Shown piece after piece: positions 1-5,504 of a stretch of 5,504 nucleotides of DNA. This DNA comes from an uncultured Tolumonas sp. (GTDB lineage Bacteria; Pseudomonadota; Gammaproteobacteria; Enterobacterales; Aeromonadaceae). The position numbers were made by a program, and so were the translations under genes. The notes under the pieces were generated by a model that did no database searches, had not been told where the DNA came from, and saw nothing but the letters and a program-made list of their open reading frames with translations. Where the stretch lies: assembly GCA_903931645.1 (NCBI GenBank), contig CAIZDF010000070.1:1-5504 (forward strand), read 5' to 3'. How positions within the stretch are numbered: the stretch's first letter is position 1; each line of letters begins with the position of its first letter.

Positions 1-60
1 CAACATTTCCTCACCGATAACCTCTCTGCTGATGATGACCTGCGTAACGTGATCAGTTAA
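1..60 (+). CDS. Possible 3' end of an unidentified gene (partial)
   Basis: Frame 1 is open from the first base and ends in TAA at 58-60, giving a 19-residue tail, QHFLTDNLSADDDLRNVIS. The acidic, polar composition suits a protein C-terminus. If real, its stop region overlaps the 3' end of the convergent LysR gene by 8 bases. I do not recognise the family from so short a tail. Twenty open codons can occur by chance, and frame 2 is also open until TGA at 49-51, so the call rests only on composition and tight packing. Confidence 0.35.
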   Translation, partial: QHFLTDNLSADDDLRNVIS

Positions 61-1006
61 CGAGCGCTGTAAATTGCTGAATGATGTAATCCCGCACATA
101 TTGATGGGCTGGATCATGATCATGCAGCCGATGCCAGACCAGATTGAGTGGTACGTTGACATCCTGATCAGCGAATGGCACTACGTTGAATTCATCAAAA
201 AGTGAATATTGAGTGATCATGAGCTTTGGCAAAATCACTAATACTGGACACATTGCAATGATTGCTGGAATTGCAGTGATCCCTGACGTTGTTGCCATGA
301 TCTTGCGTTTCAGACCATGCGCCTGAAAGTAACTTTCAATAATGCTGGTCGTGTTATGAGCATAACTGGTTGTGAGTTGTGGTACTGCTGCTAACTCTTC
401 CAGTGTCGGATTGTCCGGCAACGTGAGCAATTTAGGGTTATAAACATATACAAAATGACTACGAGTCAGTAGTTGCTGTTGATATCCCTCAGACAGATCA
501 ATTTGTGCGCCTGTAATCGCAAAATCAATTCCACCGCTATCCAGCTCATCACTGAGCTGAAAAATGGGCACTGCTTTGACATGAATATGGATGCCGGGTG
601 CATGGGTACCTAAATAACGTAATAAGTCGGGCAATAACAACCGCTCTAAATGCTCTGGCATACCCAAACGTAGCGAGGCTTTGATGGTCATTGGGTCAAA
701 TAATTGTGGGCTAAGTTCCACCTGCAATTGATCCAGCCATTGAGCAACAAAAGGCGCTAATTGGCTTGCGCGTGCGGTAGGTTGCATTTTGGCGCCACGT
801 TTTACAAATAAGGGGTCATCCAACATGTCGCGTAAACGGTTCAAGGCATGACTCAATGCTGACTGACTCAAACCCACTCGCTGCGCTGCGCGAGTTACAT
901 TACCTTGTTCGGCATACAACGCTTCCAGAACCACCAACAGGTTAAGATCCCAGTGGCGGAATTGCTGGAAAAAGCTCGCCGATCTTGCATTATTCATTTC
1001 ATTCAT
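53..1006 (-). CDS. LysR-family transcriptional regulator
   Basis: This 317-residue protein has the usual LysR-type length and architecture. An N-terminal winged helix-turn-helix spans about residues 19-79, with the turn and recognition helix near 36-59 (VTRAAQRVGLSQSALSHAL) and the wing motif DPLFVKRG at 64-71. A periplasmic-binding-protein-like effector domain fills about 105-315. The start DLNLLVVLEAL and the C-terminal WHRLHDHDPAHQYVRDYI pattern resemble the NodD/LeuO/NahR/SyrM branch. It presumably acts as a ligand-responsive DNA-binding tetramer in the cytoplasm. It is divergent from the adjacent transporter gene with 74 bases between start codons, the standard arrangement for a LysR regulator controlling its neighbour and itself. 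Start choice is uncertain: ATG at 1006-1004 and ATG at 997-995 (residue 4) both lack a good Shine-Dalgarno sequence, and a TATAAT lies only 7 bases upstream of the first. The ligand and regulon are unknown; family assignment is secure. Confidence 0.93.
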   Translation of the reverse strand: MNEMNNARSASFFQQFRHWDLNLLVVLEALYAEQGNVTRAAQRVGLSQSALSHALNRLRDMLDDPLFVKRGAKMQPTARASQLAPFVAQWLDQLQVELSPQLFDPMTIKASLRLGMPEHLERLLLPDLLRYLGTHAPGIHIHVKAVPIFQLSDELDSGGIDFAITGAQIDLSEGYQQQLLTRSHFVYVYNPKLLTLPDNPTLEELAAVPQLTTSYAHNTTSIIESYFQAHGLKRKIMATTSGITAIPAIIAMCPVLVILPKLMITQYSLFDEFNVVPFADQDVNVPLNLVWHRLHDHDPAHQYVRDYIIQQFTALVN

Positions 1007-1040
1007 AATGGCTATTATATATGCTCATTTGATTCATAAT
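994..1040. repeat. 16-bp imperfect direct repeat, possible regulator sites
   Basis: TCATTTCATTCATAAT at 994-1009 and TCATTTGATTCATAAT at 1025-1040 match at 15 of 16 positions. They share one orientation and are offset by 31 bp, close to three turns of B-DNA, so proteins bound to both would face the same side. The left copy covers the first codons of the LysR gene; the right copy overlaps the candidate -35 of the transporter. Tandem binding sites for the adjacent LysR protein are a reasonable inference; a chance repeat in AT-rich DNA is the alternative. Confidence 0.5.
1014..1019 (-). promoter_or_regulatory. Candidate -10 box for the LysR gene
   Basis: On the minus strand these bases read TATAAT, a perfect sigma70 -10 match. 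I see no convincing -35 at 16-18 bp spacing and no TGn extension. Transcription would start near 1007, at or next to the annotated ATG. That implies a leaderless or nearly leaderless mRNA, or translation from the second ATG at 997. It lies inside a small inverted repeat, ATAAT-N4-ATTAT (1005-1018). The region is AT-rich, so a chance match is possible. Confidence 0.35.
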
Positions 1041-1056
1041 ATTACTTTCTTACAAT
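1029..1056 (+). promoter_or_regulatory. Candidate promoter of the transporter gene
   Basis: TTGATT (1029-1034, 4/6 to TTGACA) and TACAAT (1051-1056, 5/6 to TATAAT) are 16 bp apart. This predicts a start point near 1063, inside the inverted repeat at 1057-1078, leaving a leader of about 18 bases. The -35 overlaps the right copy of the direct repeat. A second -10-like hexamer, CATAAT (1035-1040), has no good -35 but would start upstream of the inverted repeat, near 1047, and so transcribe it whole. Confidence 0.4.
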
Positions 1057-1078
1057 ATATACCTCTTGCGAGGTATAT
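1057..1078. promoter_or_regulatory. Perfect 9-bp inverted repeat containing the transporter's ribosome binding site
   Basis: ATATACCTC (1057-1065) and GAGGTATAT (1070-1078) are perfect reverse complements around a TTGC loop. The right arm contains GAGGT (1070-1074), the Shine-Dalgarno sequence for the ATG at 1081; the left arm supplies the complementary ACCTC. In RNA this would be a tetraloop hairpin hiding the ribosome binding site. In DNA it is a symmetric operator-like site just after the candidate -10. The centre has even symmetry and I could not fit the classic T-N11-A LysR box to it. Which role applies depends on the transcription start. Confidence 0.6.
1070..1074 (+). promoter_or_regulatory. 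Ribosome binding site deciding the transporter start
   Basis: GAGGT lies 6 bases before ATG at 1081, ideal spacing. The only in-frame upstream alternative, TTG at 1066, would place this sequence inside the coding region and has no ribosome binding site of its own, so ATG 1081 is preferred. Confidence 0.8.
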
Positions 1079-1080
1079 CC

Positions 1081-2556
1081 ATGTTGTACGCAGCTCCATT
1101 TAATCCGCCGATTATCCGGCAACTTCTCCGTATCAATATTGGCCTGATGGTTTGTATTGAATTTATTATGAATGCCATGTTGTCATTTTCATCCTCATAC
1201 CTGTGTGGTGGTTTAGGGATGACGTTGCATACCTACAGTTTGACGACCGCGATCTATGCAGGAACGGCGATCTTGATGATTGCTCAGCATCATTGGCTGG
1301 TTTCTCAGCTTGGTTACCGTCGGTTTATTCGTTACGCACTTGTTTTCTTTACCGTTGGTTCATTGATTTGCGCTAATGCAGATGCCGCACCGTCGTTTAT
1401 TTTCGGACGAATTATCCAAGCGATAGGCGGTTCTGCTTTTTTCACTGCGGCTCGTGTACATGTCAATTTCTTTGCGCCAACACCTGCCGGACGAGGATTA
1501 GCGATACGTTACATGGCATACAGCTTAGTGGGCGGAAGTGCGATGGCGGCATTTTTGGCAGCCTTGATTTTGGAGTATTACAGCTGGCGTGCGTTGTTCT
1601 TGATTCAACTATCACAAATCGCGGCTGTCTGGTGGTTAACAGGGAAGACGACCAGTAATGTGCGCAAGCTTCGCCCATCCGGGAAATTACACCCAACGAA
1701 TATGTTCTGTTTGGTGGCTGGGGTGTTTGTATTGCAGTACATCGTTGAAAATGCACCGTATGATTATTTTAGCGACGAGTCATTATTCAGTGGTTTATTG
1801 TTGTTGGCGATCACCGGGCTTGGTTTGTTTGTTTGGTTTGAACACCAACGCCACCATTCTCTTCTTTCCTTCCGTCATTTCTTCTCCAGCCGTTATTTAG
1901 CCGGATTGATGATTTATGCACTTTGTTATCTGGTCATCTCTTCCACAAATTATTTGATCCCGATTTTTCTGCAAAGAGGGCTCTCGTTCCCGGTGCTTAA
2001 CTGCGGTGCTTTGCTGACCACCACTTCACTCTGTTCGCTGATCTTTGCCTGGCTGCATCTTAAAGTTTCCGCCAAGCACTCAAACCAGAAACACTACCTT
2101 TTATTTGCCTTCGCCTGCCTGAGTATTTTTGGTCTGCTCAGTAGTCATTTAAGTTCAGGTATTCGTCTTTGGGATATGGCGATTCCACTGATTTTTCTCT
2201 CTGGTTTTGCTGCAATAGGGCAAGGCACGGCCGCCTTTAATACTTTCAGGGAGACGGATAGCCGGCTATTTTCGCAAGCTTATCAAACTAAAAATATGCT
2301 GCGGGAGTTAATGAATTCAACGGCGGTTTCACTAACGAATGTGTTTTTGCAAACCAGAGAAGCTGAACACTACACGCGGCTTGCTGAGAATGTAAATGAA
2401 CGAACTATTGCGCACTATAGTGTGTCAATGTCACAGCTTTATAACTTAGCGACGCAGCAGTCGGTGGTGATGTCGTGTCTCGATGCATTTTGGGGCATTG
2501 GTGTTGCGGGAGGTTTGTTTTTTATCTTCAGCTGGTGGCAGAAAAAGATCGTTTAA
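1081..2556 (+). CDS. Major facilitator superfamily transporter, DHA2 (EmrB/QacA-like) type
   Basis: This 491-residue integral membrane protein has about 13-14 hydrophobic segments, for example near residues 17-39, 83-101, 105-128, 141-163, 209-226, 236-253, 272-294, 338-354, 366-384 and 467-485. Its length and topology fit the 14-helix drug:proton antiporter group. Family-like landmarks are the loop LGYRR (77-81), FGRIIQAIGG (108-117), and YYSWRALFLI (166-175), matching the end of helix 5 in EmrB. A long polar loop (about 388-460) before the last helix matches the place where DHA2 proteins have one. By my by-eye alignment, antiporter motif C (GPxxGG) is replaced by AAFLAA (156-161) and the motif A aspartate by Ser75, so it is a diverged member and export by proton antiport is not assured. 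It is divergent from a LysR regulator and convergent with secF. I see no EmrA-like adaptor gene in the window. Substrate unknown. Confidence 0.88.
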   Translation: MLYAAPFNPPIIRQLLRINIGLMVCIEFIMNAMLSFSSSYLCGGLGMTLHTYSLTTAIYAGTAILMIAQHHWLVSQLGYRRFIRYALVFFTVGSLICANADAAPSFIFGRIIQAIGGSAFFTAARVHVNFFAPTPAGRGLAIRYMAYSLVGGSAMAAFLAALILEYYSWRALFLIQLSQIAAVWWLTGKTTSNVRKLRPSGKLHPTNMFCLVAGVFVLQYIVENAPYDYFSDESLFSGLLLLAITGLGLFVWFEHQRHHSLLSFRHFFSSRYLAGLMIYALCYLVISSTNYLIPIFLQRGLSFPVLNCGALLTTTSLCSLIFAWLHLKVSAKHSNQKHYLLFAFACLSIFGLLSSHLSSGIRLWDMAIPLIFLSGFAAIGQGTAAFNTFRETDSRLFSQAYQTKNMLRELMNSTAVSLTNVFLQTREAEHYTRLAENVNERTIAHYSVSMSQLYNLATQQSVVMSCLDAFWGIGVAGGLFFIFSWWQKKIV

Positions 2557-2570
2557 GTGCGATCGTTACC

Positions 2571-2611
2571 AAAAAAACATCAGGGTCTATGCAGTGATAA
2601 ACCCTGATGTT
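2571..2611 (-). terminator. Rho-independent terminator of the secD-secF operon
   Basis: AACATCAGGGT (2576-2586) and ACCCTGATGTT (2601-2611) form a perfect 11-bp stem with a 14-base loop. Seven A residues at 2571-2577 read as a U tract on the minus strand, two within the stem and five after it. The hairpin begins 9 bases past the secF stop. On the plus strand the sequence after the stem is only moderately T-rich, so any termination of the convergent transporter transcript here would be weaker. Confidence 0.9.
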
Positions 2612-2620
2612 GGTGTTGTA

Positions 2621-3547
2621 TTACAGCGATTCCGTTATTCCGTCGTCGTCAATCAGTTCTTTCTTTCGATATGCTTCAGCGCTTAACCCTAGTAGTTCCT
2701 GCACTGTCGATGCAATGGTAATGGATGAGACAGTGCCCACTAATACTCCGATAAACAGCGTAAAAGAAAAAGAGAACAACGCTTCGCCACCAAATAGCAG
2801 TAATGCGCTGACCGTAAACAAAGTGGTTCCTGAGGTGATCAACGTGCGGCTGAAAGTGGCCCGAATTGCCTTGTTTGAACATTGATAAATGTCTGTCGCC
2901 GTGGGGCTGCGCAGTAAGTCGCGTAAGCGATCTGAGATAACAATACTGTCATTGAGCGAATAACCAATGACGGCCATCAGACCGGCGATCACATTCAGAT
3001 CAAACTCGATTTGCATCCATGACAGTAAACCCAGCGCAATCACGGCATCGTGTAAAACAGACAGTAATACACCAATCGCTTGTCGCCATTCAAACCGGAA
3101 TGCCAGATAAACCGAGATTGCGGCTGAAGCAGCTAAGAGTGCTAATAACCCTTGCTCAAAGAGATCAGCGCCGACTTGAGGTCCGACAATCGTCGTTTTG
3201 CTTAATTCAACCGGCAGATTTAAATCGATACTAATTTGTTTCACCAATTCAGCAGCGACAAAACCACTTTCCTGCGGCGGTAATTTCACCATCCACTCTC
3301 CGAGAACGCCGTTATATTGCAGCTGAACAAAATTCGCTAATGATGAATTAAGAATGGTATTTAGCTCGGTGGCGCTTTTTAAGGTCTGGATTTTCAGTTC
3401 CAGCAATACACCGCCAGTGAAATCCAGACCAAGGTGGAGCCCGTATATGGAAAGAACAATGACGGAAAGCAGAGTCAGAATGATAGAAATCATCAGCCCG
3501 GTATAACGGTAATGGGTTAGCGTTAAAGTACGAAATAGATTCATCAT
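2621..3547 (-). CDS. secF: Protein translocase subunit SecF
   Basis: This 308-residue inner-membrane protein (E. coli SecF is 323) partners SecD in the ion-gradient-driven complex that helps SecYEG release exported proteins. The first helix is about residues 15-36, followed by the signature GLDFTGG (40-46), a short periplasmic domain to about 125 with VGPQVGADL (121-129), then five more helices from about 132 to 285. AVIGYSLNDSIVISDR (192-207) is the conserved SecF helix motif. D200 and R234 are 34 residues apart, as are E. coli D213/R247 and Thermus SecDF D637/R671, which take part in proton conduction. The ATG lies 1 base after the secD stop, implying translational coupling; a second ATG follows at codon 2. 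The N-terminus before helix 1 is shorter than in E. coli. The gene ends just before a strong terminator. Family assignment is secure; whether it is the main or a second SecF is not known. Confidence 0.96.
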   Translation of the reverse strand: MMNLFRTLTLTHYRYTGLMISIILTLLSVIVLSIYGLHLGLDFTGGVLLELKIQTLKSATELNTILNSSLANFVQLQYNGVLGEWMVKLPPQESGFVAAELVKQISIDLNLPVELSKTTIVGPQVGADLFEQGLLALLAASAAISVYLAFRFEWRQAIGVLLSVLHDAVIALGLLSWMQIEFDLNVIAGLMAVIGYSLNDSIVISDRLRDLLRSPTATDIYQCSNKAIRATFSRTLITSGTTLFTVSALLLFGGEALFSFSFTLFIGVLVGTVSSITIASTVQELLGLSAEAYRKKELIDDDGITESL

Positions 3548-3548
3548 G

Positions 3549-5363
3549 TTATACCCGCAGCAGTTTCAGGGAGCTTCTTCCCCAGATAGGATTGATTACC
3601 GCTCTGGTGCCCCAGACACCGGTGATCATGCTGGAAATAAGACCCAGGATCAGCGTAATGGCAAAGCCTTGCAGTGGGCCGGAGCCAATGCTGTAGAGCA
3701 CAATGGCGCTGATCAACGTGGTGATATTGGCGTCAAAAATAGTGACAAAAGCTGAGCGATAACCAAAATCGATAGCATTCGCCAGACTGCCGCCTTCGCG
3801 CAGACGATCTTTAATCCGCTCAAAAATAAGCACATTCGTGTCAACGGCCATACCAACGGTGAGCACTAACCCTGCAATGCCGGGCAGCGTTAATACCGCC
3901 CCGGGTAAGAGGGCCAATAAGCCAACTTGCATCAGTAGGTTCGTAATCAGCGCGACAATTGCGACCCAGCCAAAGCGGCGATACCACACCAGCATAAACA
4001 GCATCATGCCGACCATACCGAAGGCTAAGGCACTGAATCCGGCTTTAATGTTTTCCATACCTAACGTCGGGCCAATCGAGCGTTCTTCGAGTATTTTGAG
4101 TGGTGCCGTCAACGCACCGGCCCGTAATAACATTGATAGCTCTTGCGCTTCGCTCAGGCTATCAAGTCCAGTGATGCGGAATTGATTGCCCAATGTAGTT
4201 TGAATGGTGGCGACATTGATAACCTGACTGTTTGCCTTTAATGAGCCATCAGGTGCATTTTTATATTCAGTAAACACCGTCGACATAGCCTGACCGACAT
4301 TATTTCTGCTGAACCAGTTCATTTTGTCGCCACCGGTTTTATCCAGCACAATACTAACTTGCGGTCGGCCCATTTCGTCGGCACTGGCGCGCGCATCAAC
4401 AATATGTTCACCGCTAAGCACCGGTTCACGCATCATGTTAATGCTACGAGCCGACTTATCTTGTAGCTGGTAACTGCCTGTATTACTGACCTGATAAAAG
4501 GCTAATGATGCCGTGGCACCAATCACATTTTTGGCTTGTTTCGGGTTATGAACACCCGGCAATTCGATCCGAATGCCATTTTGCCCTTGGCGCTGCACCG
4601 AGGCTTCGACGATCCCCAGTTCATTAATACGCTTTTTCAGGATCGACAGATTCTGCGTCACACCATTATTGATCAGGGTATTGCGCTCCGTTTCGCTCAA
4701 CCGCAGTGTTATTCGGTTATCTTCGCGTTGCGAAACCCAAGGGTTAGTCTGGCCGGTGGTCTCCTGACGGATGATTTTTAGCCAGGGGCTGATTTCCTGT
4801 GTGGTCGGTAACGTGATCTGCACTTCATCGTTATTGGCGGTAATTGTCGTGCCGCGTAATTTCTCTTTTTTAAACTGAGTGCGCAGTGTGTCGGCAAAAT
4901 TACGAGTGTGATTTTTAACGATAAAGTCGGTATCCACAGCCATTAACAGCTGAGAACCACCGCGAAGATCGAGCCCTAACCGGATCGGCGCTGCCCCCAG
5001 CGATTGCATCCAGCCCGGTGAGTCAGAGAAGAATTCGAGCGTGAGTTGACTGCCATCATAACCATTCAGTTCTAATAGCTGTTTGGCTCGTTGCTGATCG
5101 GCTTGTGACGAGAAAACCAGCAATGTTTTATCTTCCGATTGAATCACGGTTTCCGGTGAGATCTGATTTTCCTGCAGAATATTTTTATCGTTGCCTGCCC
5201 ATGCTTGTTCGTAATGCAAGCCCAACGCGGGCCGTTCTCCAAAGAAGGTAGGGAGGGAATAAAAGCTAAAAGTAATAAATATCAACGCTAAAATGGCATA
5301 TTGCCATTTGCTCATCCGGTTTTTGATGAGACTTTCATTTTTTTTCATCATAGTCTGATTCAT
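3549..5363 (-). CDS. secD: Protein translocase subunit SecD
   Basis: This 604-residue protein (E. coli SecD is 615) is the large subunit of SecDF, which pulls secreted chains out of SecYEG on the periplasmic side. Helix 1 spans about residues 20-38. The P1 periplasmic region carries LGLDLRGG (129-136), ELGIVEASVQRQG (248-260) and ELPGVHNPKQAKNVIGATA (267-285). The C-terminal five-helix bundle (about 441-590) includes TLPGIAGLVLTVGMAVDTNV (492-511) and IFDANITTLI (542-551). D508 corresponds to the ion-coupling Asp of E. coli SecD (D519) and Thermus SecDF (D340). The first ATG (5363-5361) has no clear Shine-Dalgarno sequence. Family-like sequence begins at M17 (MSKWQYAILAL), so ATG at 5315-5313 is an alternative start, though it also lacks a ribosome binding site. 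secF follows after 1 base. No yajC, the usual upstream partner, is seen in the 141 bases before it, which with the divergent N-terminus hints at an accessory SecDF set. Confidence 0.96.
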   Translation of the reverse strand: MNQTMMKKNESLIKNRMSKWQYAILALIFITFSFYSLPTFFGERPALGLHYEQAWAGNDKNILQENQISPETVIQSEDKTLLVFSSQADQQRAKQLLELNGYDGSQLTLEFFSDSPGWMQSLGAAPIRLGLDLRGGSQLLMAVDTDFIVKNHTRNFADTLRTQFKKEKLRGTTITANNDEVQITLPTTQEISPWLKIIRQETTGQTNPWVSQREDNRITLRLSETERNTLINNGVTQNLSILKKRINELGIVEASVQRQGQNGIRIELPGVHNPKQAKNVIGATASLAFYQVSNTGSYQLQDKSARSINMMREPVLSGEHIVDARASADEMGRPQVSIVLDKTGGDKMNWFSRNNVGQAMSTVFTEYKNAPDGSLKANSQVINVATIQTTLGNQFRITGLDSLSEAQELSMLLRAGALTAPLKILEERSIGPTLGMENIKAGFSALAFGMVGMMLFMLVWYRRFGWVAIVALITNLLMQVGLLALLPGAVLTLPGIAGLVLTVGMAVDTNVLIFERIKDRLREGGSLANAIDFGYRSAFVTIFDANITTLISAIVLYSIGSGPLQGFAITLILGLISSMITGVWGTRAVINPIWGRSSLKLLRV

Positions 5364-5504
5364 ATTTTGAGATGAAATAATCGCTACGCCGGAGTGAAAT
5401 CAGGCATAGAGCGGTTTATAGACGTACAGTGAAAAAATTAGTTTCTGGAATGAGAAAAACGGAACTGGATATTTTTAAGGTTCCAGTAATCAGCGGGGAA
5501 ACAG
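5364..5504. other. Region upstream of secD, no confirmed gene
   Basis: This 141-base stretch precedes secD and runs to the window edge. There is no yajC and no tRNA-like or repeat-array structure. A minus-strand TATAAA at 5420-5415 could be a secD -10, but no matching -35 is visible. An inverted repeat, ACTGGA (5464-5469) and TCCAGT (5482-5487), has a 12-base loop and lacks the GC-rich stem of a strong terminator. Short open frames enter from the right edge on the minus strand and a plus-strand frame leaves it (see findings); none can be confirmed as coding. Confidence 0.5.

Noticed and set aside
1057..1078. Reading the palindrome as a classic LysR T-N11-A box
   Set aside because: The symmetry axis falls between bases and the required T and A pair does not occur at N11 spacing within the repeat.
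1066..1080. Upstream TTG start for the transporter, adding five residues
   Set aside because: It would absorb the well-spaced GAGGT ribosome binding site into the coding region and has none of its own; ATG at 1081 fits better.
1463..1756. 97-codon open frame on the minus strand inside the transporter gene
   Set aside because: Antisense shadow of a clear membrane-protein gene; Cys/Pro/Arg-rich product without family features.
2547..2564. GATCG-N8-CGATC inverted repeat over the transporter stop codon as a rightward terminator
   Set aside because: The 5-bp stem is short and is followed by GTTACC and an A tract, not a T tract.
2607..2885. Plus-strand open frames across the 3' end of secF and the intergenic gap
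   Set aside because: They run antisense to conserved secF sequence; no ribosome binding site and no protein-like composition.
3838..4185. 115-codon open frame on the plus strand
   Set aside because: It lies wholly antisense to the conserved C-terminal half of secD and its Ser/Pro/Thr/Arg-rich product has no recognisable features.
1..5504. Mobile element, CRISPR array, tRNA/rRNA or phage genes
   Set aside because: No repeat-spacer pattern, transposase or integrase motifs, terminal repeats or RNA-gene signatures were seen on either strand.

Overview
The window looks like chromosomal DNA of a gammaproteobacterium. SecD and SecF are separate proteins of enterobacterial/vibrio-like architecture, and base composition looks close to balanced by eye. 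The species cannot be named from the sequence; Aeromonadales, Vibrionales or relatives are plausible guesses.

Layout: (1) Bases 1-60 may hold the last 19 codons of a rightward gene whose stop overlaps the end of the next gene. (2) A leftward LysR-family regulator (53-1006) is divergent from (3) a rightward DHA2-type major facilitator transporter (1081-2556). The 74-bp control region between them (1007-1080) is densely structured. It holds a perfect 9-bp inverted repeat that contains the transporter's Shine-Dalgarno sequence, a 16-bp direct repeat (15/16) with a 31-bp offset, and candidate promoters both ways. (4) A short convergent gap (2557-2620) holds a strong intrinsic terminator for the leftward operon. 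(5) A leftward secD-secF operon (5363 to 2621) has a 1-base gap between its genes. (6) The last 141 bases lie upstream of secD and contain no yajC.

How the genes work together: the regulator/transporter pair has the classic geometry of a local LysR-type switch controlling an efflux-type pump; the ligand and substrate cannot be read from the sequence. SecD and SecF form the membrane complex that uses an ion gradient to help pull secreted proteins out of the SecYEG channel. The three charged transmembrane residues known to matter for ion coupling are all present. With no yajC immediately upstream and rather diverged sequences, this may be a second, accessory SecDF set, as known in Vibrio; this is inference.

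No clearly new biological system is visible. The most rewarding spot is the 1007-1080 control region, followed by the unexplained leader of secD.
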